From Coffea arabica (Eukaryota > Streptophyta > Magnoliopsida > Gentianales > Rubiaceae): DNA of 64,000 bases. The notes beneath the pieces are model-generated. The model was not told the DNA's origin. It made no database searches and saw only the letters and a program-made list of their open reading frames with translations. The position numbers and the translations under genes were made by a program. The number at the start of each line of letters is the position of its first letter. The first letter of the stretch is position 1. Below are positions 24,725-34,983 of the stretch, in pieces. The stretch lies in the NCBI RefSeq assembly GCF_036785885.1, contig NC_092317.1, positions 8,992,501 through 9,056,500 on the forward strand. Reading direction: 5' to 3'.

Positions 24725-25416
24725 AGGCATAACTAATTTAAGAAGACTATTAGGGAATGATGTTGCTAGCTAGGGTTGTCACACCAAAGTGTAATTCCTA
24801 TGTTGCAGGACCTTGGTCCCTCCATTGTACCCAAAAAAAAAAAAGTATTATTAGTCTAACTTCTTTAAACTAGTCCACCATATCAAGCGGAAGTACATAA
24901 ACATCACCCTAGACTAGAAAATGACTCGCAGTTCAATTATTGTCGTAAAGTTTTCTAACTTTCTAGATTTCCCATTTTGCAATTCAAGATGGTAATTGAG
25001 TATAATTCTTGTTCTTCCCATGGAAAATAGGAGAAAAGATGAGTTTAAATGGCAAATTCAGCTACATAAAGTTTTTTGTGAGAAAGCTATGAAATAAAGT
25101 CCGATGGCAAAATGCATTTGACCATCATATGAGGGCTTTTTTTATTTTTATTTTTTTTTTGGAGCGAACTATTACATTTCATAAATACTTGAGGGGATAA
25201 AAATAATCTTTATAAGGATCTAAGTAAAAATTTCAACTTTGATCATAGGGACATTCATTAGTTTTCTTAATATATATTGGGAGCAGCCGCCCAGAGGACG
25301 ATTACAATTTGCCTAGTCAGTAATTAAAAACTTAAATTAATCAATAACTTAAGACTAAAACCTCCTTAGATTTCAGGAAATTAAAACCAACGGCCGTCTG
25401 GTCACTCGGGGGGAAA
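24725..25416. other. Left flank of the MULE, no gene seen
   Basis: AT-rich DNA with T-rich runs. No coding region or bounded repeat could be supported. Confidence 0.45.
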
Positions 25417-25916
25417 TTAAAATATGGGAAAATTGCAGAAACCACCCCTGAAACTACTGACAGATGCACTGAGCTCCCCTCTAAGTTCTGAAATGGCAGA
25501 TAGCACCCCTCAACAGGAACATTAAGTTGCAAAATCAGTCCAGGCAGCTTCAATTCCCATTAAAAAATTAGCTGTACAAGTGAGATAAAATATTTGTTCC
25601 AAATTTGCCCTGATGTTGGTTGACAAGTAGTATTAACAAGGGAGGGGCTTTTTCATTAAGCACAAGGAAGTTCAGGGGGTATAAATGCAACAACATGCTT
25701 CCAGATGATGACCTGCAACAACTTCATTTGCCGAGAAACCAACGGCTACTTAACGGCTAATTGATGTAACTAAGGCACTAGCTTATAAACGATGGTCAGT
25801 AGCAAAATGAATACCAGAATCTGGACTCATGTATGCAGTAGCAATTTTTCAGCTCAAAACACAGCTTGCTTGATACACAGTTTGGCAGTTTCAAGTCATA
25901 TTGCAGAAATCAGAAA

Positions 25917-26291
25917 ATGGCTTCTTCCAGCCACAGGAGAACATCATGGAACTCTCCTACATCCTTCACAATACAAAACAAATATTGCTGGTGCAATAGA
26001 AAGGCAACATAGAAGATTTCTGAGTCTGAAAACAACCCCAACAAATTATACTTTTTTTGTTCAAAATGCAAGTACTTCCAGTGGTATGAGGGTCCAGAAG
26101 AAGAAGAGGTTAACAGTAGAAACTATGACACCAATTCAGTGCTACAATCGCACCTACAGCAACAAAGGTCTATGGCTGTTAGAAGGGAAATGCCAACTGT
26201 TCTGACAAGTGCAGTGGCTATACTTTTCATCATCAATCTCATACTTGTTGCTGTTTATGTTTTCATCCATATTGTGAAGTCAATAGGCTGA
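25917..26291 (+). pseudogene. MULE accessory ORF: GRF-type zinc finger plus C-terminal membrane segment, one stop
   Basis: ATG at 25917, stop TGA at 26289-26291, 125 codons in one frame with a single in-frame TAG at 26010-26012. Early residues are Ser/Arg-rich. Then come a CWC pair (KYCWCNRKAT) and, after the stop, NNPNKLYFFCSKCKYFQWYEG, which matches the end of GRF zinc fingers (aromatic-rich FFxC..C..FxWY). A hydrophobic stretch, about residues 98-120, ends the protein and would span a membrane. The family is known from DNA-processing enzymes and from many small plant proteins of unknown role. It is called here from motif pattern; the link to MULE function is inference. Confidence 0.72.
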
Positions 26292-26827
26292 TGCTATCCA
26301 GAAATGTACATTAGTAATGAAGTAGATATAGCTGCAGTTCGAATTTATAAGTAAGACATAGGAGAGGAACAAGTTCCCTTCATCATGTATGCAGCAGCGT
26401 TTGTAGTTTACAATATAAATGCAAGCCAAAGTTCTGTTTATATCTACTGTCATCAATACAAAATCACTTGTTACCAACAATACAAAACAAAATAGTCACA
26501 GAAGCATACTTGTATTACAAGATTAATGCATTAATACAACAAGTCTGATCAGAATTTAGTAATTTGAAGTACTACAAAAGTGAAACACAACAGGCAAGTA
26601 ATAGCAGAGCATGACTGAGCAATCCACAAAAGGTTCAAAACACCATCTGAACCATTAAATCACTTAGAACAGATGGTGAGGATTGCAATGTCGTGAGAGG
26701 CAGAAACATGTCTAAAACTGCCACAGTAGAGTATAAAATAGCTCTGTTATGTACCTAATTAATGGCATACTACTGAGTTGATACTTTCAGCAGTAAGCAT
26801 TCACTTGCCAAAACTATAGAGATAGTA

Positions 26828-29800
26828 TCAGAATTGCATACTAAAACTGCTATTATTGCTAACATTTGTTGAGTGCAGTGTTGTAGCTGCATTGATGGAT
26901 TCAGATGCAGGTGTAGCAACTTGAAATGTAGCAATTTGCTGATGACCAGCTTGTTCCACAATTTGAGTGATCTGAGCAGTATTTGAGTAGTTTCTCTTGC
27001 TGCTCCCTCTAGCAGATGCTCCAGTATTGCTTAAAGGTCTTCCTCTCTGCACAATCACACGTGTTGAAGATTACACTCAAGCATTTTATTGAAGCATATC
27101 ATAAAATGCACTCATTCAATTGCACCTTTTTCTTTGAAGTGGTTGTTGTGCTCTGATTCTGCACATGCACATTCACAGTTGCAGGTGCAGGTTGAGTTGA
27201 AGAAGAAGGATTGCTGCCTTGGCTTGAGTGTACAACTGGAACATTGCCAGAGACATGATCCTAGCAGTAAACATTGACAAGTAATATTAGTTTCGACAAG
27301 GCATGTGCTATAAATGTTACAATCAGAAGCTTAAATAAGTTAAAAAAATCTTACCCAAAGAGTTGCTCCTGACAGGCCTGTGTTTGCAGTCCCTCTTCCA
27401 GGTTTGCCTCTTCTATAGCTCTGTTGTTAAGGAACAAGCTAATTGTAAGTAATGAATTGATATAAAATAATCACATTCAGTAGCAATTTCAGCACATATA
27501 ACACCTGCTGGCCAGTAGTTCTGTTGCCATTCTTCTTATTCTGGACAGGTGCTCCTTGCCATGACCTCTTGTTGTGACCAAAAGAGCCACAGTTTCCACA
27601 CTTGATGTAGCAAAGTCTTTTTGGTTGTGACACAGACTGTCCTTTATCATGTTCCCTTCTCCTTTTAGTCTTTGGTCTACCTGGAGCTCTCCTTAATGGA
27701 GGAGGCAGGACTGTTACAGGTGTAACATATGGCATAGGTGGTCACATTTTCTCATCAGGAATTGGATGAATCATACTTGAATATGTCTTTAAGTACTTAT
27801 CTCTTGAGAACCAATGCTCACAGTAGGATTCCAGCTTTTCTCTCTTGTAGATAATCCCTAGTGCAGCATGTTTACAAGGAAGGCCTGAAATTTGAAATGC
27901 TCCACAATCACAAGTTTTAGCTGATAAATTGACTATGTAGGACTTGTTCATATCCCCCACTTCAAATACATCAGTAGAAGCCATAGTGAGTTCATATTGT
28001 CTTGATACTTGTCCTATTTTTTGTAGTTTACCAAGCATCTTTGGTGTGATGGCAGTGGTGAGCATGCACCCTTTCTGATATCGCTTATGCATTTTCTTCA
28101 TGAACTTCTTCCTCAGCCCATCAACAAGTGTCAAGATGGGCTTCCCTCTTAGCTCACCTATCCATGCATTGAAGGACTCAGTGCAGTTATTTGTGACATG
28201 ATCACATTTTAGTCCAGTATTGAAGGTATATCTGCACCATGTTATTTTAGGAATTTTGTCCAAGTATTTCCTTGCTTCTATGTTTAACTCCTTTATGCTA
28301 GCCATGGCTTCATTATGTCCTGCAACATCAAAGCTTTTTGTTGCTCTCCAAAACAAGTTACTAAGCAGAATACCAGGAAATTGAGCTTTAAAATTACTGT
28401 AGATATGCCTACAGCAATGTCTTCCACTAGCAACAGGCACTCTCTCTTCATAAGCTATATTCAAGCCCTGAAATGATCACCAAAACATGCAAACAAGTTA
28501 CACTAAAAAATACAGAATCATTGACAAGTACATAACTATTCCAGAATCTGGATGCATAACGGAATCAGAATAATGTCCAAGGCCTGTTGTGAAGCTCACC
28601 TTTTGCCTGTCACTCATGAAGGTTAGAGGACCATGAAAACCATTTTCTGAAGTAAATGGCCCAAAAAACTCCTCAAAGTAATGAAAAAACCAACTCTAGG
28701 TTTCTTTATTTTTAGCTTCAGCCACAGCAAATGCAATAGGAAAAATGCTATTGTTAGCATCTAATGTGACTGCTGTGAGACGCACACCACCATAAGCACC
28801 TTTTAAAAAACATCCATCAAAACCAACAAAAGATCTACAGCCTTCAACAAATCCACTTCTTTGAGCTTTGAAACTAATAAACATTCTGAGAAATCTAGGC
28901 TCAACAAGAAGAGTAGGCCTATCATAATGTATTTTGCAGATACTTTGTGGGTTGTATTTCCTGATCAGCTCTGCATACTTTGGCAATTTGGTGTACGATT
29001 CAATGTGATTGCCTTCAATCTCATTTCTTGCTTTAGTTAGTGCTCTATACATTTGCCATTTGCTTGGATGCACACCATACTTAATCATCTTAGCTTCTAC
29101 CCCTTTGGTGGACATGTTGGGGTGAATACTCATGACTGGAACTAGTTTCTTGGCAATCCAGTCAGCTGTAGCTTCTGTATTCTTCCTGTCCATCACACAT
29201 GTGTGTTCACCTTGATAAGTTTTAATCATAAAGGTCATGGAATCTAAAACTGGTGATGCATGGATTCTCCATTTGCACCCTTCAACACCATAAACAGCAG
29301 TGACTCTGCTCTTCTCATTCTTCAGTCTCATAATTGGAAATCCTTTCTGAATTACATAGTCCTTTAAAGCTGCTCTAAATGCATCGACATTAGTAAATAG
29401 TTGACCTTTCTTAAACTCTATCTCTACTTTTGGGTTGTACGTCCACAGTTTTGATTTCAAAGCTTGCTGAACAGGGTCAGTTTCCTCTTCATTTTCAGAA
29501 TAAGGAACTAAGGCACCCTCCTCATTGTCATCAAAATCAGAAAATGACATGTCAGATTCACCACTATCGCTATGAACATCTAAATCTTTCTCATTGTCAC
29601 TATCCATACTGTGCAGCCAGCTTGAATCAGAGCTGGAATCACTATATTCACCCTCAGAATCATCAATGGCAACAACACATACCTTGTCATTTCCTTTTTC
29701 TCTTAAGTTCAAATCAGTGTTATGACCATTTTCATTTATCTGATTAGCTTTATAAGATGGAATAATATCCATATCCTGCACATGCACATTAATCATTCTT

Positions 29801-30063
29801 CCAGACTTATGCATTTCAAATATTTCACGTACACTATCATCATCTGTAATATCAAACATACGATCTGTCTTAGGAATCTGACACCTCATATGTATTAACT
29901 TATTCAGATGCCTAGGGACTTCACCGAACACCTTCTCAGCAACATCAAATAGTAGATTAAGGTAACAGTAACCAATTGGATCGATATTTGGAATTCTCAC
30001 TTGTTTCTCCTCATAGTGAACAGCTATATCATAAGCAGAAAAAAGAGCCATCCTAGGTTTCAA
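26828..30063 (-). pseudogene. MULE transposase, five exons, two nonsense codons
   Basis: Exons are 30063-28600, 28467-27505, 27420-27355, 27260-27126 and 27046-26828. All introns are phase 0, giving 948 codons. Domains in order: an MuDR-type N-terminal region and acidic linker (1-200), a DNA-binding FLYWCH/WRKY-like region (about 210-300), the DDE core with Asp416 (FVGFDG), Asp485 (MSDRQK) and Glu585 (CTESFNAW), SWIM zinc finger (CDCGAF..CKH), and a zinc knuckle CGNCGSFGHNKRSW whose last Cys is Trp. The tail is Ser/Thr/Gln/Gly-rich. Two in-frame stops, TAG (codon 456, 28698-28696) and TGA (codon 730, 27744-27742), each stand where the family has Trp. The protein would cut and move the element, but this copy should be dead unless the stops are read through. 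Confidence 0.9.
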
Positions 30064-31439
30064 AAGTGACAGAAACTGAGCAATGTAAGTAGCAAATAGC
30101 AGACAACTGTATCTAGTTTAGACACTTATGTCTACACTGATGACTAGTCATGAACTCAAGACTATTGTAGCATTCACTGAGTTGATACAAGTCTTAAAAG
30201 ATCGAAAAATAGATCATGATCAAAACATCCATTGATAAACATGTCTAAAACAACATGAATAGCAGAGTACAGCAGCTCGTCTAAAACCAGCTACAATATC
30301 ATCATATTTGGCATTGATCATTACTGACAATAACATCACATTTGTTTCTGATCATTACTAACACATTCAACTCATGATGGAACAACAAACATGCATTCAC
30401 TGCACTCAGTATTCAAAAACATGATCATACAAGAGCTAAAGTACAAATTTATTTACCTACTCCACTTCAGTTCTTGCAAATTAACTGCAGTTGATGCTCA
30501 AAATTGGTTCCTAGCTCACGGTCACATATGCTGTTTATCTCTCACGGACAATCAGCCTCCCATGAACTAAGCCAGAGTTCCAATTTTCTTCTCTTATGTT
30601 TCCTTCTCTCAATGGTCAGAATTTTATCTGCAAGGCACACTCTCTTATGCTGCAAGTAGGCAGCTTGTCACCTCAAGAGCAACTTGTAACAAATTGGCGC
30701 CAATTCATGGCGCCATCTTCCTCAGCAATTGACGCCTTGTTCTTGCCTCTAAAACTAATCTCACACTAAAGCATACTCTTAATCAAAGCTGGACGGAGAC
30801 TGCAGCTTGAGTTAGTTAGTTAGTTAATTAAGAAGTTAATTAACTAATTAGATAATTAGTTAAGCATCTAAAGTTAATTAGTTAATTATCTATTTATGTC
30901 AACAGATAATTAGTTAATTAGATTATTAGTTATTTAGTTAAACTATGCATAAATAGTTAATTTAGTGTAAACTACAATTATCAAAATGACAAACGTTTTA
31001 TTGGGTTTAAGTCATCACATTCTTTGGTAAAATTAAATTTCAGTGAGGGTATTTTAGTAAATTGACCATGAAGAATCTATTAAATTGTGTCCGCCTTTTT
31101 TTAGGGAGGTGATTGCTATTTCAAAATTCACAGGGGAGGTCAATGCTATTACCATAAAACTCAGGGGAGGTTTCTGCAATTATCCCTTAAAATATTTTTC
31201 CCGATCATTAGTCGTCATTGACCCTTGAACACTGAATCAGAGAAGTACAAAAATTCAGTCACTTCTCTTGAGATTTTGCTACGGATATGTCAACCATTGA
31301 TTTGACGAGCCATTCACCAAAGCTACTTCAAAAGTTGAATATAGTCTTCTTTCCTTCCAAAAATACAACACAAATTGTCTAAAACATATAATCTCCGTAC
31401 GTAAGAAGAATGTTATATATGAATTTTTTTTTGTTTTCC

Positions 31440-32940
31440 TTCTTTTTTAAGTTAAACTGGTTGATTTTTAGCAATTTTTTAGAAGTTTTGTGAGTTTCAA
31501 GTCGTCTTTTTTTACTATCTCAATAATAATTATGCATTAGTTTTTCACTCACGGTGTAAAGATTTCTTAAGACGAGTATGTAGCAAACAAAATTTTATAA
31601 TTTTTTTAAAAGAGATTATGCGCCGCACATGTAAGCTAACTCATCTAAAGAAATCTGATACTGTTAGTGTATAAAATATTAATTTTAAACTATTAATGAA
31701 TCATCATTTTTTCCATTTTACTTGCATGTTCTGCTTTTCATTTCTCCGCAATATTCCTTCTTTGCATGTGTTTTTTTTTTTTTTTGGTAGGATTTTGTGT
31801 ATGCGTTTGAGTGGAAAAGAGTACCTATGTTATTCTGACACTGAAAACGATTCTCCATCCCTCCAAAAGACCGAAAATTCAAGAAATCCCAAACATGCAA
31901 CGGCTGGTAAGTTGCTTATATCCTCTAATTATTTTCATCTTAAAATCTTTCCAAATTCACTCGATTGTTTTTCTTTTTTTGTTGGGGCGGGGGGGGGGGG
32001 GGGGGTGGGGAAGGTGTGTTTCTCTCCTGTGCAGATGCAAATTGATTGTCATCGATCACTTGTAAGATTTCGTGTCAATTTTTCCACGGTAAGTAAATTC
32101 AATTTCCATAACACTTACTAGTGTTATATTATCAAATATTGTTTGTGCTAATTTGTTATGTATAAGGGTCAGTTGCAACAATGAAGGGAGACATTTTGGC
32201 AGAAAGATTAAGTTAGCATTGTCAACTTATGACCGCAACGAATTTACTGTCCCACTCCCTATACCACTCTCTATCATATTTTTTATTATATTATTTATTC
32301 TCTTTCATAAATATCTTATGTTAATTCTTTTTTGTTTTCTCAAAATCCAACAACTATTTATTGAGTAATACACAAAATTTAACAACTCAAAAATAAAAAT
32401 ACACAAAAATTGAGATTTCTTATGAATTTTTTGCTGTATTTTTTAATTTTCTATTATATATTATTTTTTTGAAACTGTTGTATTTATTTTTTACTCAATT
32501 AATAGTTGTTGAATTTTAAGAAAACAAAAAAGAATCAAAATATGATATTTATAAAAGAGAAATAGCAATATAACAAAAAGTAAGACAGAGAGTGGCACAG
32601 AAAGTAGGAAAAAAGATCCGTTACGGCTTACGACACAGCTTGGGTAGCAATGGTTCCTTCTTGGGACATTACAAACAAGCCTTGTTTCCCATAATTCTTC
32701 GGTTGCATTAAGGAAAATATGCACCAAGATGGGTCATGTGGTTTGCATCTTTGACATCCATCACTAGTACTCCATTTGGATAGAGCTCTTTTTAGAAAAC
32801 TCATCTACCCAATTATCTTTTTATTCCATATACAATTTACTCAAAAAATTAGCAATCATTTTTGAAAAAAAAAACCCAAAAAACAATTGTCCAACTAGAA
32901 TTAACATGTATTCTAGCCTTGAGAATTTTGGGGTTTAACG
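31440..32940. repeat. Direct duplication with exon-like pieces, copy 2
   Basis: Partner of 22120-23420. It has the same order of blocks: the AAACTGGTTGATTTTTAGCA stretch, an exon-like block ending in GTAAGTTGC near 31910, a GTGCAG acceptor near 32034, and the ACACAGCTTGGG..TGGTTCC block near 32634. It lacks the SINE of copy 1 but has a MITE at 32234-32626. A G-rich run lies at about 31985-32012. No intact frame. Confidence 0.65.
32234..32626. mobile_element. hAT-type MITE, long foldback
   Basis: A 393-bp insert absent from copy 1 of the duplication. The 8-bp flanks are CTTATGAC (32226-32233) and CTTACGAC (32627-32634), one mismatch. The two halves are inverted repeats of about 140 bp, sharing TTCTTTTTTGTTTTCT and CAACAACTAT blocks. 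The MITE is AT-rich and could form a long hairpin RNA. Confidence 0.8.
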
Positions 32941-33939
32941 TCCATATGTATCATGGCATTGAGTAGATCAATTTTCATGATGCCGAACTTAGCTAGGACT
33001 ATTGCAATTATGAGTATCAATTTCACCCTACAATGTAGGCAATATCGCAACTGATGCTGAAACTAATACAATAAATATAGACATTAAAACAATAACATAT
33101 AAAAACATGATAAATAATACTATCAATCATTAAAATTTGTGTCTCAACTCTCACAATGAATCCCGTCCATCCAAATTCAAATGGAACCTATACAATTCAT
33201 CAATTTCAAGGTGCAATTGTACTGAGAATTGTAGAGAACTTATTAATCCCCTTATTGAATATGTATACTACTTTTAGAGAATAGAGATTTCCTTTAATTT
33301 GTAAAAGCCAATAAAACTGTTACTGCATTCCATATTGTGTTCTCGACTTTCGAAGACGTTCAAAAAATGAATGTCGTATTTTGTCCTATTGCGTTAGAAT
33401 TTTCTCTATGATCATAGTCTATGAGAGGTCATATATATATGATACCCGAGAATTGACCAATCCATTGTCAAACAAATTGACAAGAATTCCGAGTGCATTT
33501 GGACTGGCATTGTTTTCCAAATAATGCCCCATACAAACATTGCATGGCCTTGATTGAATAGGTACAAATTCCTTTTCTGAATATGATAAATAAGAAAAAA
33601 TACATCACAATCTCCCCATGGTTTATGAGAATTACAGGAATTTCGATGTTGCTTTGATAACGAATACACCCAAGCCCTTCATTCAATTGTTTTGAATTTT
33701 TGGTTAGTGGACTGAACTAGGTAGGATTAGTGCCAGGTTTAATAGTAAGACAGGGTATCTTAAAATTCATTATTCTATTTGCTAAAGGGAGCTATGTCTT
33801 TAGCACTGATGTCTCATCAGAATATCTTAATTTGATCTTCACCTATTTTCCTCAGAAACATGTTTTGATTTCTTCCGAAAAAAAAATCTTAAACAATGTG
33901 GCGATCAGGAATTGTAGTTCGAATCAAATCTCATCATTC
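32941..33939. other. Intergenic, no gene supported
   Basis: AT-rich. A minus-strand open frame at 33686-33412 occurs in two overlapping frames, but neither shows a recognisable domain, so I do not call a gene. Confidence 0.4.
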
Positions 33940-33956
33940 AAGTAAAGAAGCTGAAA

Positions 33957-34122
33957 GTCCCCACGGGTAGTGTGATTGATTCCATAGTCTGGTAGTTACC
34001 AGTAGGTCCCGTGATCAATCTCCGTATGTTATCTCGCTACGTATCTTTGAGGCAAGACTCTACATAGATTTAAGGGATTAGTATAGACGAAAAACTGAAA
34101 TACCCCTAAGTGAAAAAAAAAA
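33957..34122 (+). mobile_element. SINE (family C), plus orientation
   Basis: A 166-bp insert with an A-rich tail between exact 17-bp TSDs AAGTAAAGAAGCTGAAA (33940-33956 and 34123-34139). The head has a tRNA-like TAGTGTGATTG box and a GGTCCCGTGATCAATC B-box-like stretch. The body differs from families A and B. Confidence 0.85.
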
Positions 34123-34858
34123 AAGTAAAGAAGCTGAAAAGATCCATTTTAGTTCAGTTTTTCCCAAGAAATAGGGATATTGTACTTAAAGGGTCACCTC
34201 AATGGCTCAATATGAGTGCAGCAATGACACTTCTGAAATTGGAAAAACCTGGCAGGCTTTGTATATTTATTATTTAACCAGGACCATTGAGATTAACCAC
34301 TACTTTAGCAATTGTGTGTTAAGAGGCTTTGAGTATATATATACAACCATTTGCCAATTTTGTTCTTCTAGATAAAATTCTATTTTTTTGGAGTTATTTT
34401 TTTCTCAATAATAGAGGAAATTGAAAAACAAGTTGCATATATAGATATGGCTGAATAAAAGATTATAGTTATTGTAATTTAATAACTCTAAACTATCTTA
34501 ATGAAGAGCTATGCTCTATTAAGAATATCTGCCAAGCATAGAATTATTTTGGCCTTTTCTTTTGTTGGTGGTACCTTGATTATTATTTCAGGTAACAGTT
34601 CCTACAAATATGCATTTTTATCACCCCATATAGCGACCAATCATGAGCCGCCATGTAATTTGATATAATTATGCGTTAAAAATCTAAAAAAAAACGATGA
34701 GCTGTTGACACCTCATTTTTCCTTTATTTTAAAATTTGTATGGGGGAGAGGGTTGGGAAAGAGTTGGACCCACAGTTTTCTTGCACTGTCATTTATTGTC
34801 GAACACTTTCGAAATAGAAAAAAAATTTTCCTTATGAAATAGATAAGCTTTTTTATTA

Positions 34859-34966
34859 AAGAAATGGGTTGGGTTAAATGGTACGGGAGAGAGAGGATAA
34901 GTAAGAGATCCTAGGTTCACGACCTCTCACTCACACTAAAAAAAACTAAAAAAAAAAAAAAAAGAA
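34859..34966 (+). mobile_element. Short SINE (family D), plus orientation
   Basis: A 108-bp insert ending in a long A run. Flanks are AGATAAGCTTTTTTATTA (34841-34858) and AGATAAGCTTTTTATTA (34967-34983), a 17-bp TSD differing by one T. The body has a GGTTCACGACC B-box-like sequence. It could be a 5'-truncated SINE. Confidence 0.78.
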
Positions 34967-34983
34967 AGATAAGCTTTTTATTA

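Larger units (their letters stand above)
25426..31186 (-). mobile_element. Complete Mutator-like element (MULE), 5.76 kb
   Basis: Exact 9-bp TSDs TTAAAATAT lie at 25417-25425 and 31187-31195. The ends are imperfect inverted repeats of about 85 bp (25426-25510 and 31102-31186) that start GGGAAAATTGCAG / GGGATAATTGCAG and contain two or three CTCCCCT..AGTTTT-like sub-repeats. Inside are a five-exon transposase gene on the minus strand and a small GRF-type ORF on the plus strand; they converge, with about 540 bp between their stops. An AT-rich TTAATTAG-repeat block (30810-30960) precedes the transposase. Perfect TSDs suggest fairly recent insertion, though both genes carry stops. Confidence 0.95.

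Noticed and set aside
25792..26205. 137-codon plus-strand frame overlapping the GRF-type ORF
   Set aside because: The neighbouring frame carries the Cys-rich finger and membrane helix, so this longer frame is its shadow.
29430..29747. 105-codon plus-strand frame opposite the transposase
   Set aside because: It is the antisense shadow of the acidic linker of the transposase exon 1.
33412..33686. Overlapping minus-strand frames of 72-85 codons
   Set aside because: Two frames are open at once and neither resembles a known protein; no neighbouring exons were found.
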